Source of the DNA: Periconia sp. R9002
Lineage: Eukaryota > Ascomycota > Dothideomycetes > Pleosporales > Periconiaceae
Assembly (NCBI GenBank): GCA_023627715.1
Contig: JAMAHW010000023.1
Coordinates: 62,001-126,000 of the forward strand
DNA: 64,000 nucleotides
Reading direction: 5' to 3'
Shown: piece by piece, positions 23,137-34,107 of the stretch
How positions within the stretch are numbered: the stretch's first letter is position 1
Layout of the letters: every line of letters starts with the position of its first letter
Program-made: the position numbers and the translations under genes
The notes under the pieces: model-generated
The model's input: the letters and a program-made list of their open reading frames with translations, nothing else
The model's database searches: none
Told to the model about the DNA's origin: nothing

Positions 23137-24486
23137 ATGTCCACTTTCGGTACAAACTTCAGGGTAACCACGTATGTACAAGGAAATCCTGTAGAAATTG
23201 TACGAAACTAACCTTTGGGCAGTTATGGGGAGTCTCACTGCCTCAGCGTGGGATGTATAGTCGACGGATGCCCGCCGGGCATGGCCCTCACGGAATCGGA
23301 CATCCAGCCCCAAATGACGAGAAGGCGGCCTGGTCAGTCGGCAATCACTACACCGCGCAATGAGAAGGACAAGGTCGAGATACAGTCTGGTACGGAATTT
23401 GGCATTACTCTGGGCACGCCAATCGCAATGCGCGTCATGAACGAGAACCAGAGGAAGCAGGACTATGGAAACCAGACCATGGACCTGTACCCCAGGCCCA
23501 GCCATGCAGATTGGACGTACTTGGAGAAGTATGGCGTCAAGGCTAGCTCCGGGGGTGGCAGAAGTAGTGCTAGAGAAACTATTGGTATGTCCTGCCTTCA
23601 CTTGCTACCAGACTCGGAGTTTGGTTAACAATGCAAAGGCCGAGTTGCTGCTGGCGCTGTAGCTGAGAAATACCTCCGCGAAGCCTACGGCGTCGAGATC
23701 GTAGCGTTCACTACCTCGATAGGCAACGAATTTCTCTTCCCTCCTACACCAGAACACCCTACATGCGCGACAAACCCGGAATACCTCAAGCTCATTGATA
23801 CCATATCGCGCGAAAAAGTCGACGAATTTCTGCCCGTACGATGCCCCGACGAGGCTGTGAGCAAGCGCATGGAGGAGCTTGTCGCATCTTACAAAGAGAA
23901 GGAGGATAGCATAGGGGGTACTGTGACGTGCGTAATCAGAAACTGTCCAACAGGGCTAGGAGAACCTTGTTTCGATAAGCTTGAAGCGACGCTCGCACAT
24001 GCTATGCTTAGCATTCCTGCAACCAAAGGCTTCGAGATTGGCAGCGGCTTCGGGGGAACTCAAATCCCTGGATCTATTCACAACGACCCCTACATCAAGG
24101 CACCCGCAACGCCTGCCGGAGTAACGCCCTCGGGGCATCCATCGGTACCACGTCCACGTCTGACCACAAAAACCAACAATTCGGGAGGTATACAGGGAGG
24201 TATCACCAACGGTGCGCCCATTTACTTCACAGTGGCATTCAAGCCACCAGCCACTATCGGGCAAGCCCAAGCAACGGCCACGTACGACGCAGGCGAAGGC
24301 GTGCTTGAGGCAAAAGGAAGGCACGACCCTTGCGTGGTTCCCCGGGCCATTCCGATTGTGGAGGCCATGGCCGCTCTGGTCATTATCGATGCGGTGTTGG
24401 CACAATCCGGCAGGGCAGCAGCAAGGAGTCTTCTACCGCCACTGAAAGGAGTCGTGCCCATTCACGGGAAAGCCGAAGCGTTATGA
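23137..24486 (+). CDS. ARO2: Chorismate synthase
   Basis: Three exons: 23137-23171, 23223-23584, 23639-24486, introns 51 and 54 nt, 414 aa. The tiny first exon encodes [12 protein letters not shown] and the splice completes the hallmark TTYGESHC. All chorismate synthase signatures are present: [36 protein letters not shown] (spanning intron 2) and [17 protein letters not shown]. It converts 5-enolpyruvylshikimate-3-phosphate to chorismate, the last common step to Phe, Tyr, Trp and folate; fungal enzymes are bifunctional and carry their own NADPH:FMN reductase activity. Cytosolic. One insertion near residue 310 ([17 protein letters not shown]) makes it somewhat longer than typical. An unrelated Zn2Cys6 regulator follows downstream on the same strand. 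Confidence 0.96.
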
Positions 24487-25403
24487 AGGGGGTATTGAAA
24501 TCCAAGTCAAGGTAGTTATCGAAGGAGGTATGTATTAGTATTAAAGAGTTGCATGTTTACGGGGGCAGCGTCTGCAAGCAACTCGGCGAGCTTCTCTAGT
24601 TGGAACATGGAAAACTTCAATGGTGCCAAAAATTCAACATTGACACTCGGTGGCGAAGCGGGAAGTTTATTTCGCATTTCGAATCGAGATGGATAAATTC
24701 AAGTCGGCGACCGCTGTGGTAGCTTTTGCAATTAACCGCCCCCGTCATACGCACGTGATACACTAATCTCCGATCTATCGGACCAGACTGGCTGATCGGT
24801 TCTCCCGAGGTCGGATGATCGGAGATTTCCACGTGACCACAGTGACATCTCTCAATTGATCTACCTTAATCTGAATCCTGCTGCTGCAATGCTGATCATG
24901 AAGAATGAACTAATCGAAGGTGGCTGGAGATGAGATCGGAGCATTCCTTCAAGGACGCTTTCAGAGTCATCATTCCCCAAGGATGACAACCGGATATAAG
25001 TACTGTATCTGCAAATTCGTGATATCGGTCGGCTGTCATAACTGTCACTCTCGGCAGACCTCACCGGCATGCAATCTAGCGTCAGTATGGGAATGTGAGA
25101 ATCCCATGGCATTATTCAGCAATTGCATGCTCTGGCACCGGCAGCAATTGACGGCTCGAATCGAGGCATTGCTGCTCCACACAATGCCCAAGGGGCGAAT
25201 CAGGTCGCCGATCTCCGAGCGGGAAATGGAACTTGCCTACCAGGGTGAAGTGGAAAGCCGTGTTCTGGCCTCACGTCACAAATACTTTGGGGTGGCTAAA
25301 TGTTGCAATTCCTACTGCGATCGACCCATATCATTTTGTGTCCGAGAGGCCCACGTCCTGACATGCCTTGGTCTTGAGTCTTCCCCTCCGCGCACCAAAC
25401 ACC
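24487..25403. other. ARO2-transcription factor intergenic with dyad elements
   Basis: 917 bp with no supported coding frame. It holds the ARO2 3' UTR and presumably the promoter of the Zn2Cys6 gene. A symmetrical element at 24752-24835 is annotated separately. Further CTCCGA/TCGGAG copies lie at 24936-24941 and 25213-25218. Confidence 0.6.
24752..24835. promoter_or_regulatory. Dyad: two CACGTG boxes flanking an 11-bp inverted repeat with CGG triplets
   Basis: CACGTG occurs at 24752-24757 and 24830-24835. Between them a perfect inverted repeat, AATCTCCGATC (24765-24775) and GATCGGAGATT (24817-24827), encloses CCG-N6-CGG (starting 24770) and CCG-N4-CGG (24805-24814). CGG triplets are the usual half-sites of Zn2Cys6 regulators and CACGTG that of bHLH factors. 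It lies 570 bp upstream of a Zn2Cys6 gene, so autoregulation is possible (inference). Confidence 0.5.
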
Positions 25404-28317
25404 ATGGCCCGCGGCGCAACGGTGAAGCAGGAGCAGGATGACGGCTTGGCGGGGGCAGAGCAGAAGACCAGCAAGCGACGCTGTGTGCAGAGTGCCTGTG
25501 GACCGTGCCGTAAACGCAAGTCAAAGGTGAGATATTGTGGCCTGATGCCCGATGGAACTGATGGATCCTGAGCCTGCATGACCCCGGGTCATGGGCGATT
25601 GCTTCCGCGGACGCGAGTTCATCTGGGTGAAGTGAAGTGGTGCCCATCGGATACATTGCTAATCAGTACCTATCGTATAGTGCGATGGAGGAACCCCCGT
25701 TTGTGCGACATGCACTGCTGTCTACAGTACGTATATATTCCGAAAGCAGAGCGCTTTGCTGACGCTGCGATTCGCGCCGTGTAGAAACACCCTGCTTTTA
25801 CGACGCCGAAAGTGAGAATCGTCGTAGCAAAGTATCTGCCGTCAAACGCGACGTCTCCGTCGTGTCGTCCCATTCACAACCTTTGTCGAGCGACAATGCT
25901 GAGTTCCTCATCTCTTCCATACGCACTCTCCCCGATAACGAGGTCTACGAACTCATCCAGCAAATCCGTAAAAATGAGCGCCTCGACATCCCAGTGCTCG
26001 CAGATATCTGGCGCAAGACGGTCACGCTTCCTCCGGCACACACGCCCACGGAGCCACAATCTTTGGAAGGAGACTTGTCCATGTTGCTGGGAAAGCCTGC
26101 CATGACACAATCTGGTGAAAGCAGATACTTTGGACACACCAGTACCATGAGCCTCATCCCAGAAGACGAAAACTACACCCCTTCGCACATACAATCGACC
26201 AGTGTTGAACCCAGAAACCCCACGTGGACAAATGTGACTCAAGATCTCGCATTCGTCGAGCGCTTACTGGATCTGTACTTTCGCTGGTCACATCCTTTTT
26301 ACGTCATCTTCTCTCGCGAGTGCTTTTACAAGGATTTCCGTACTGGTCGCGAAAAGTATTGCAGTTCACTCCTTGTGAACGCGATACTATCCTACGCGTG
26401 CCATTTCACTGACGAACCTGCCGCTAGAACCGACCCCAACAATCCGAGAACGGCTGGCGATCATTTTTTCGAGGAAGCGCGACGGCTGCTATACGAGGAT
26501 GAAACCCCTTCGCTCTCAACAACGCAGGCGCTCTGTGTCATGGCAATGCGCGAGCCATCTGCAGGCAGAGACAGCTCGGGCTTCATGTACATGGGGCGAT
26601 GCATGAGAATGGCCATTGAGCTGGGACTCCATCTTAGCAACTCAGCAGCACCCGCAATGCGGTTGACGCCTTCAGAGGTCGAGGTCCGCAAGGTCACTTT
26701 CTGGGGGTGTTTCACAGTGGATACTGTTTGGAGTATTTGTGTGGGACGCATATCACAGCTTCCTCGAGCTGCCATTACTCTGGAAAAACCCATACTAGAA
26801 GAAGCCTCAGCATACCCAGGAGCAGCGCAAAACCCATCCGGAATGGTGACAAGCCGTGTGTTCCTCCAGGAGTTTAGCTCATTATCCGAGTTGATCAGCG
26901 ACAATAACTTTATGTTTTTTGCGCCCAAGGAGCGTTTTACGAGTCGACGACTGTTGGACTGCTACAGCCGATATCAGGAATGGTACAAGCACCTTCCACA
27001 GAGTCTCAGATTGGATGGCGTGCGAGAACCGCAGCCTCATATTATTGTTCTGCAGTAAGGATCTTCATTTTCTATCTGGTATGCACACAAATTGACCATT
27101 GTAGCATGTTGTACTACACTGCCATTGTACATCTCTTCCGACCTCTGCTCAAAGTCGATCTTCTTTATTCTCACGTTCGTCCTCGAGATGCCTGCGTTGA
27201 TGCAGCGAATCAAGTAGCCGAGCTTCTGCGTCTTTATCGCAGGCACTACTCACTGCGCGCTTGCCAACTTGTTCTTACCCACATTCTCCTTTCGGTCAAC
27301 ATTGTCCACTTACTGAACTCGAACGAGTCTCAAGAATCCTACCACAATTTGGTCGAGGGCCTAGTGGCCTCAGACGATCTAAGCACCTGCCACTATTTCG
27401 GCAAACGCGGCTTCAAAATCGTCCAGGCTCTGTCGAGAGTGTGGAACCTACCATTCCCGGAAGAGCTGGAATCAAGGGTTTTGGCATCGACGGATGACTC
27501 TAGCCAGGGCTTGGTAAGTCCAGAGGCAGATAACATCTTCATTGAACCACACCTGTCGGGAATCACGAGCAGAATGGGTGGCGGGGCAGGCTTCAGCCCC
27601 ATAGTACCCTCAGCAGTCCAACAACCGTCACGCAGAGAAAGTTTGAGCATGTTCGCTCACTCTGACCCAAAGAGCACGCAGATGTCCTCACACCACCCCG
27701 TCCCGCCGGCATCCCAGACGAACAACATGCACCCCAGCCAGCAGCATCACCATCGAGCACCGCCGCCGCAACAGCAGCAGCAGCCGCCCATGGTATCAAC
27801 ATACCCAACCACCTCCAGTCCAGCAATCCAACAATCACACCCTACAACGCAAGCAACGCCCGCTACCACCATGCCCGCTGAGAGCCTCTTCTGGACTCCC
27901 GTTCCCGGTCTCGGCGTCCCCATCCTTCCACGCAATTACCAAATGAGCCCGATGGATCTGGACAACATGCTCGGCAATGCCAACGAATGGGACCGCTTCT
28001 CGCGCGACGGCTTCAAAATCTCGGAGCAGTGGCAGCACGATCCCATGACTAACTATGGTAGCGGCGGTCCCGGGCATCATGCCGAAGGGTACAACCACCC
28101 TGGCGCTGCGGGAGAAAACAGCAGGTACGCTCATGATCAGGAGGGCGTGCAATATGGAGGACAGGATATCGGAAGTCAAGGGGGTGTGCAGCAGCAGGGT
28201 AGCGGTAGCGCCGGGGGTACGCATCATAACCATCACGAACATCAGGGACTTCCACACCATCAGGGGTTCGATACGGGGTGGTGGGGTGGGCAGGGCGGTT
28301 CCGGGGGGTTGAGCTGA
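25404..28317 (+). CDS. Zn(II)2Cys6 transcription factor with fungal_trans domain
   Basis: Four exons: 25404-25526, 25681-25726, 25785-27054, 27105-28317, introns 154, 58 and 50 nt, 883 aa. The zinc cluster is split by introns 1 and 2: CGPCRKRKSK in exon 1, CDGGTPVCATC in exon 2, and the last cysteine (TPCFYD) in exon 3, together six cysteines with standard spacing at about residues 32-62. The middle region (about 170-450) is a fungal_trans-type helical domain (FYVIFSRECFYKDF, CVMAMREPSAGRDSSGFMYMG, MRMAIELGLHLSN). The C-terminus is low complexity: a Gln/Pro/His run and a Gly/His-rich end. The RDSSGFMYMG-type motif is shared with NirA-like regulators, but that does not identify the target. Nuclear DNA-binding activator or repressor; target genes unknown. 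Confidence 0.92.
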
Positions 28318-29158
28318 CAAGAAGAGAGGCGGGGAGGAGAAAGGGTGCATAGGAGACGGAAAGACGGGATTGGAGCGAGCGTTTCGTTCGCGATATGTAT
28401 ACATAGGATAGCCATAGCATGCGCCAATGAGCAAAGTAACGAAGATTCTCTTCCAACTGATTCTCTGATTTCTCCTAGACCCCGAGAATTGCATCTCTCT
28501 CTCTCTCTCTCTCTCTTTCTACCATGTTGCGAATCTTGCAGATTCCCTTGTCTCCCCATTGAACGAGCTCTAAAATACCATCACCATTTTTTCTTTTTCT
28601 CTTTTTTTTTTTTCAAAAGAAAAAGAAGAATCTACAAAAATCTCCCTCCGGTAGGCACACAGCTACCCAACATGTTGTATTCACATTATCCAAACACCAT
28701 TTCTAGCGTCAAACCAAGCAGTCCTCTAGATCGAGAGGTACATATATGTATGTATGCGGCGAGGCGTGAGACAAAAAAGGGGTTTGTTTCGCTATTCGAT
28801 CCTGTTGTTTGTTGCTATTGAAGGGCTTTGTGTATCTAGGTTTCTTTCTTTCTTCCCCGTGTAAGTTTTCCTTGCTAGAAGGGTTGGTCAGGAGGAGGGA
28901 GAGGCAAAAAGGTGGACAGTTAAGGGGTGTTTTTTAGGGGAGAAAAAGGACTGAACGAGAACGAAGAAATCCTTTCAAACACATATCTCTCTCTCGGTCT
29001 CTATTTTACAAATCCCACATTTCCGCGCTGTTACATACATACAAACAAACAAACAAAGAAATCCCATATCCGACCACCACCGTACCATTTATTTATAATT
29101 ACTCCAGTTTCCCTCACACCGCCTCCCACACATACATACCCCTTCATCAGTGCGAAGC
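28318..29158. other. Convergent intergenic, 841 bp, with CT microsatellite
   Basis: Between the 3' ends of the Zn2Cys6 gene (plus) and glucosidase I (minus). A (TC)n run lies at 28494-28516 and an ACAAACAAAC run near 29040. No coding frame is supported. Confidence 0.6.
28494..28516. repeat. (TC)n microsatellite
   Basis: About eleven uninterrupted TC units in the 3' flank of the Zn2Cys6 gene. Confidence 0.9.
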
Positions 29159-31897
29159 TTAAACCTTCCTCCTCATCCGCCTCAAACTCCCCACAAACCG
29201 CCTCCGCGTGACAAGCAAGAAGATCATGACACCGACGCAAATCAGCAACCCACCCGCGCCCCACGTGCCCTGCTCCTCCGCCTCCTTAATCGCCCAGCCA
29301 ATTTTGCCCTTCATGTCGGCACCGCCAAATCCGAACCCGCCCAAGCCAGCCTTGGTGTCGAGATCTGGGAACGCCATGATCTTGACCACCAGCGCCGTCC
29401 AGCCCGTGAATCCAGGCGAGCGCTGGCCTTTGCCCGTGACGGGGTCGTACTGTTCCCAGACGGTAGAAGTAGCGAGCCAGGAGTTGTAGACGGTGGCGAC
29501 GACGTTGGCGCGGAGCTCGATGTAGATTTCGCGGCAGCGGTCTTGGAGGGGGCCTTCGCGCTGGGCGAGGTCGAGCAGGCGCTCGATGATGAGGTAGTTG
29601 ATGTTGATCCAGATGGGGCTGCGCCAGTAGTTGTCGCTGGTGCCGTAGGCGGGGGATTCGGGGCTGAGGCTGCGCACGCCGTGGTCGGTCCAGAGGTGTT
29701 TGGGGTCGCGGATGATGTCGAGGGTGGCGTTGAGGTGCGCGTGTTCCGGTCCCAGGGCGCCTGTGAGGAAGGGGAAGAGGGAGACGTAGCCTTTGGGGCA
29801 GAAGAGGGTGTGGCGGTCGTCCGAGGGCGACACAAAGGCGTCGCAGTACATTTTGTCGGCGTCGGACCAGTGGAGGGCTTCGAGGTTGGATCGGATGTTG
29901 CGGAGCTGCGCTTGGAAGGTGATGATGTCGGCTTCGTTGTCCATGTCGCGGCTCAGCTTGCCCATGGTTTCGGCCATGACACCCACCCAGGAGAGGGCAT
30001 CGACGTGGAGTTCGGTGAGACTGGGGGGCTCCGGGCGCGGGTAATCGTCGAGACCGCTCGCAAGGTTGGTTTCGGGCGTGCGGCCTCTCCATCTGTAGCC
30101 TTCGTCCAAGTTGACACGAGGCCGCGAGTGCACTTCCACGTCGCCTACTTGGGATTTGCGCCACCATTCGTAGTGGCGTTTCATTTTGGGGTACAGTTCC
30201 GCGATAAGTTCCCTGCCCTTTTGAGGTGAACTTAGGAATTTTGACTCGCGGCCTGTATACTCTGCGTTGCCGTGAAGTATATCGACGGCCTTGGAGACAA
30301 TCCAGAAGAGCGTTGGAGGGTTTGCGACATTCTGATTTTGCACGACGAATTTCTCCGGCACTACAGATCTTGCTTCGCCGCCGAGGATCTGCTCTCTAGG
30401 TATCCACCCATTTTCGTCCACTGACGAGAACCAGCTGCGAACAACTTCCAACGCTAGATCGGCATCCCACTCCAGAATCGTTAGCAAATGAAAGCCCTCA
30501 TCCCACAGGAATCCACGTGGGAAGTTATATCGCGAGGGCACATGACTGAGAAGCTCACGGGATCCTTTGGTCTCGGGTTTAGAGTCTTTGCGGGCAGAAG
30601 CGGCCTTTTCCCAGAACTTCGGCGTTGTCTCATCAAATGCATGGTTTTTGGAATTATCGACCTTAGCATCACCGTGGAAATAGCCTAGGCCACCTTGTAG
30701 GTTGGACAGTAGAGATTTCCCAAAGCTTACATATGCCTCTGTACCGAAGGGTGGTTTAGGGACAAACACGGAGGCGAATCTTGAGTCAAACAGCTCCGTA
30801 GTCTTGTTCAGTTCCCTTGTCAGTTCCGTAGCTGCAAATCGTTAGTTTCAAAATCACTGGCTTCGGGGTGTGGGGTTGGTATTAAGGGACAAGCAACTTA
30901 CATGACATAGCAACAGTTGCTGACTGTGAGGAATATAATATATCAAACTGCGAATGGTCAACATTTCCATTGATATCATCTTACCGCATGAACTCACTTC
31001 AAAGCTGTCCTGGAAGATCAATTGGACGAAATGCATATTCCCAGGCCCAGGATCGTTGGCAAGATTGTTGCTATCTTTGAGCAACGCCTCTTGAAAGAGA
31101 GCTTCTTCCGTGAATATAGTCAGCTATCATGAACAGTCCATACTGGTACCTGAGAAATGTGGCCGCACTCACATTTCGCTTGCCAGATGGGGCGTTCCTT
31201 GGAGACTTGCAGACTCTTCACCACCGTATACCCAGGTTTCCCGTTCCCATCCACATCAAACGGCCTTGGTATCCGTATCTCTGCCGTGCCCAACTTCGGG
31301 TGTTTCGAATGGATATTGACCGTCTCGACGTACAAATCGTCGCCCTGGCCTTGCTGAGAAGCCGCAGCCTCGAGCACACAATCCTTGCAGCCTTCCTCCA
31401 TCCCCACGTAGAACACCACCCTCGTCTTCTGTCCTCTAGATTTTGCAGTCATATTCCCGGCGACTCGTAAGGCCCAATTCCCCGCGCTTTGGCCTTCTGA
31501 TTGCTTCGCGAACGACGTCCTGAGCATCAAATCGTTTTTCTTATCATGCATCGTTTGTATTCCGCCTCGCCGGCTATCGTACATATCCCAACCATAATGG
31601 GCTATATCGTCGGAGGCTTCACAGGTGTGACGAAGCTCTGCTAATTGTTAGCTAGTCGAGCCTAATTATCATCGGACTACACTACAGCTCACCTTGCTCG
31701 TTCCCCGTGAGCTTTCCCCACATCAACCCCATAAACAGACTGTCTGGCACACGAGGGCGAATCCCGAGGTACAGGTTCGGTCTGTAGGGGCCCCATAGTA
31801 ACGATGCATTATGGGCACTACTTGAATCATCCGCCAAACTCAGCGAGGGCGGAAGGAGTGTGAGGATGGCATAGAGGAGGGAGGAGGGAAGTTGCAT
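29159..31897 (-). CDS. CWH41: Mannosyl-oligosaccharide glucosidase I (GH63)
   Basis: Five exons on the minus strand: 31897-31693, 31637-31173, 31101-30998, 30947-30902 (46 nt), 30831-29159; 830 aa. An alternative acceptor adds three bases to exon 2 (31640). Joins recreate family sequence such as WQAK/SLFQEALLKD and the short exon FDILYSSQSATVAMS. The N-terminus is a cleavable-type signal peptide (about 22 aa, ending SLSLA). The N-terminal GH63 domain (about 35-260) precedes the catalytic (alpha/alpha)6 barrel, with PRGFLWDEGFH and TVWEQYDPVTGKG near the active site. It removes the terminal alpha-1,2 glucose from the Glc3Man9GlcNAc2 glycan in the ER. Unlike the yeast type II enzyme, the membrane anchor appears C-terminal (LLICVGVMIFLLV, about 800-815) followed by a very basic tail. 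Confidence 0.93.
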
Positions 31898-33285
31898 GGT
31901 CGCAACGCGTCAAGCTGTGGGTGCGCCCGATGCGGGAGGATGCGGCGATGGGGGTGGGTGGTTCGGGTGCGGAGGTTCGATGGCGGTTAATTGGCGGAAT
32001 GGCGGAGGTTGTTGGGGACGCGAGACATTATCGTCCACGAAGGCGCAATTGATGGTGTTTTTTGTATTCGAGGGAAATTTCGGGCGGACATGAGACGAGC
32101 TGAGATGCTGCGCCTGGTGAGCCCTCGCAAATGCGCTGCGGTTTGGCCCCCTGAAGGCTGATACACTTTTTATGGCCGCCTCTCATTGGCCTGCTTCAGC
32201 CCTACCCGCACGCCGTCCGCCTCTCTCTGCGCACGTATATTGCTTGATTGGGAGACACGCGACAGATTATATTTTCTTTCACGCTCTCGTTCCACCCCAT
32301 TTTTTATTGTGATCGTTCATGATATTCGTGCATGGATGTAAAGATGTTTTCATCATTAGATGCGGAGCCTTGAATAATGGTCACCCACAGATCACGCTCA
32401 ATCCTTTCTCTCTCTCTCATGAAACAACCTGGTGGAGAACTCACATAACCCAACACGGCGGGACCTATTGATCTCTGTCTTACTGACACTGTCTTGATGA
32501 TTGACTGGTACGTGATAGAAATAGACGACATGATCGGGACAAGACAGTTGGACAGAGCTGGCACATTCATCACCCTGAAGCTCAGAACTCGTTGGAAACT
32601 TGCTGCCGAACACTTCTGCTTCTGTTCGATAATATTGAAGTCCATAACTTCCTCGAGTAGTATCTTTGTAAAATCAAGACGGGATTCGACTGTATCGGTC
32701 AGACTGCCTCAAGCTCCTGGGAGGTCATGATCATCAATAAAATGTGACCACTGGCAATGTGGTGTGTTGTAAAAGACAACTTAGCCTGTAGTAGTTCGGC
32801 AGGTATTGACAGAAGACAGCAATTGAAGAGCGAATAGTGGCCAAGAATCATACAAACTAATGTCCACGTCTGCATGTGCATGCTGTACAGATGTGGCACT
32901 GCAGTAGCCTCACTTCTGACGTCATCCCCAATCGCATCAACCTCTCACACTTCAAAAAAGTCACGAGCTTGATACATTTGAACATTACCTAACCCATTCT
33001 ATCCTTATCTCGAAAAAGAAATGTGTCCCATCTAGCACCTGCAGCATCTTATCGGGGAATAAGGCGGAAGCCCCGCCTGCAGGTCCTGCAAACACATTGA
33101 TGTACACATTCTCGTGACTAATTAGGCGTTCTCCACTAAGCCATCGTATACGCACCTACCTAGGTATACATATGTAGTACTGGAAACCCCTCCTGACAAA
33201 GTGATATGGGACTAACTCTCTAGATTGTTCATTCCTTGATCTTCAAATTGAAAACCCACGTGCACGCGACAAGCATTTCCATACA
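31898..33285. other. Divergent intergenic, 1.4 kb
   Basis: Contains the promoters of glucosidase I (minus) and the P-loop kinase (plus). ACCTACCTAGGTA lies at 33154-33166. No coding frame with support. Confidence 0.6.
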
Positions 33286-34071
33286 ATGGAAGACCAGATT
33301 TCACGGCTCGTAAAGCAGACATGGGGTCAGCCACACACATTAACTTGCATACGTCTACAATGGTTGACTTTTATGCTAGACAAATTCCAAGATGTCCCAT
33401 TGTCTAAACGCTACCTCATAGCCATATCCGGCATCCCAGGATCCGGCAAAACCACGCTCGCAGCAAAAGTCTCTGCCCGTCTCAACGAGCTTCATGCCGT
33501 TAAATCCCCCGGCACTCACACGGGGAGCCCTCTCGCAGCCTTCGTGCCCATGGATGGCTACCACCTAACCCGAGCGCAACTCGATACCATGCCCGATCCC
33601 AGCATGGCACATTATCGACGAGGCGCGGCTTTTACCTTTGACGGAGAATCGTTTCTCGGACTGGTTAAAAAGCTAAGGGAGCCTTTACTACCCGAATCCC
33701 AGACGCTCTATGCACCTAGTTTTGATCACGCCAAGAAGGATCCTGTGGCTGATGATATCGCTATAGCGCCCTCGGTGAGGCTGATTGTGTTCGAAGGAAA
33801 CTATTTATCGTTGGATAAATCGCCGTGGAAAGAAGCGGCTGAGCTGATGGATGAACTGTGGTTTGTTGAAGTCGATTTCGAGATTGCGAGGAGGAGGCTG
33901 GTGTACAGGCATGTTAAGGCTGGGCTTGCAGAGGACGAGGAAGCTGCGGGGAAGAGGGCGGATGGGACGGATCTTGTCAATGGAAAGGAGATTGTGGAGA
34001 ACAGGCTGGATGTGCATGAAGTGGTGTATAGTAAAGAGGATGAGAGTTGGGCTCCAGAAAATCTGATGTGA
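33286..34071 (+). CDS. P-loop kinase of the uridine kinase/phosphoribulokinase-like group (Yfh7-like)
   Basis: The frame is open throughout (261 aa), but I model an in-phase 54-nt intron at 33326-33379 (GT-AG, TTGAC branch). Splicing gives 243 aa and joins MEDQISRLVKQTW to DKFQDVPLSKRYLIAISG, as expected for this family; the retained segment would insert 18 hydrophobic residues. The Walker A is GIPGSGKTT (about residue 30 after splicing), with FVPMDGYHLTRAQLD and LIVFEGNYLSLDKSPW as later active-site motifs. The fold and motifs match small NTP-dependent kinases related to uridine kinase, pantothenate kinase and yeast Yfh7; the substrate is unknown. Its 3' end stops 36 nt from the opposing gene. 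Confidence 0.85.
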   Translation: MEDQISRLVKQTWGQPHTLTCIRLQWLTFMLDKFQDVPLSKRYLIAISGIPGSGKTTLAAKVSARLNELHAVKSPGTHTGSPLAAFVPMDGYHLTRAQLDTMPDPSMAHYRRGAAFTFDGESFLGLVKKLREPLLPESQTLYAPSFDHAKKDPVADDIAIAPSVRLIVFEGNYLSLDKSPWKEAAELMDELWFVEVDFEIARRRLVYRHVKAGLAEDEEAAGKRADGTDLVNGKEIVENRLDVHEVVYSKEDESWAPENLM

Positions 34072-34107
34072 TGCAAGAAGGTCATGCTTTCATCGACAAA
34101 TGCCACG

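Noticed and set aside
29150..30229. 359-residue open frame on the plus strand
   Set aside because: It is antisense to the last glucosidase I exon; composition follows the complementary codons and no motif is present.
31114..31139. 26-nt intron at GTACCA in the glucosidase I gene
   Set aside because: Too short to splice; the GTGAGT donor with the acceptor at 31102 restores the family sequence.
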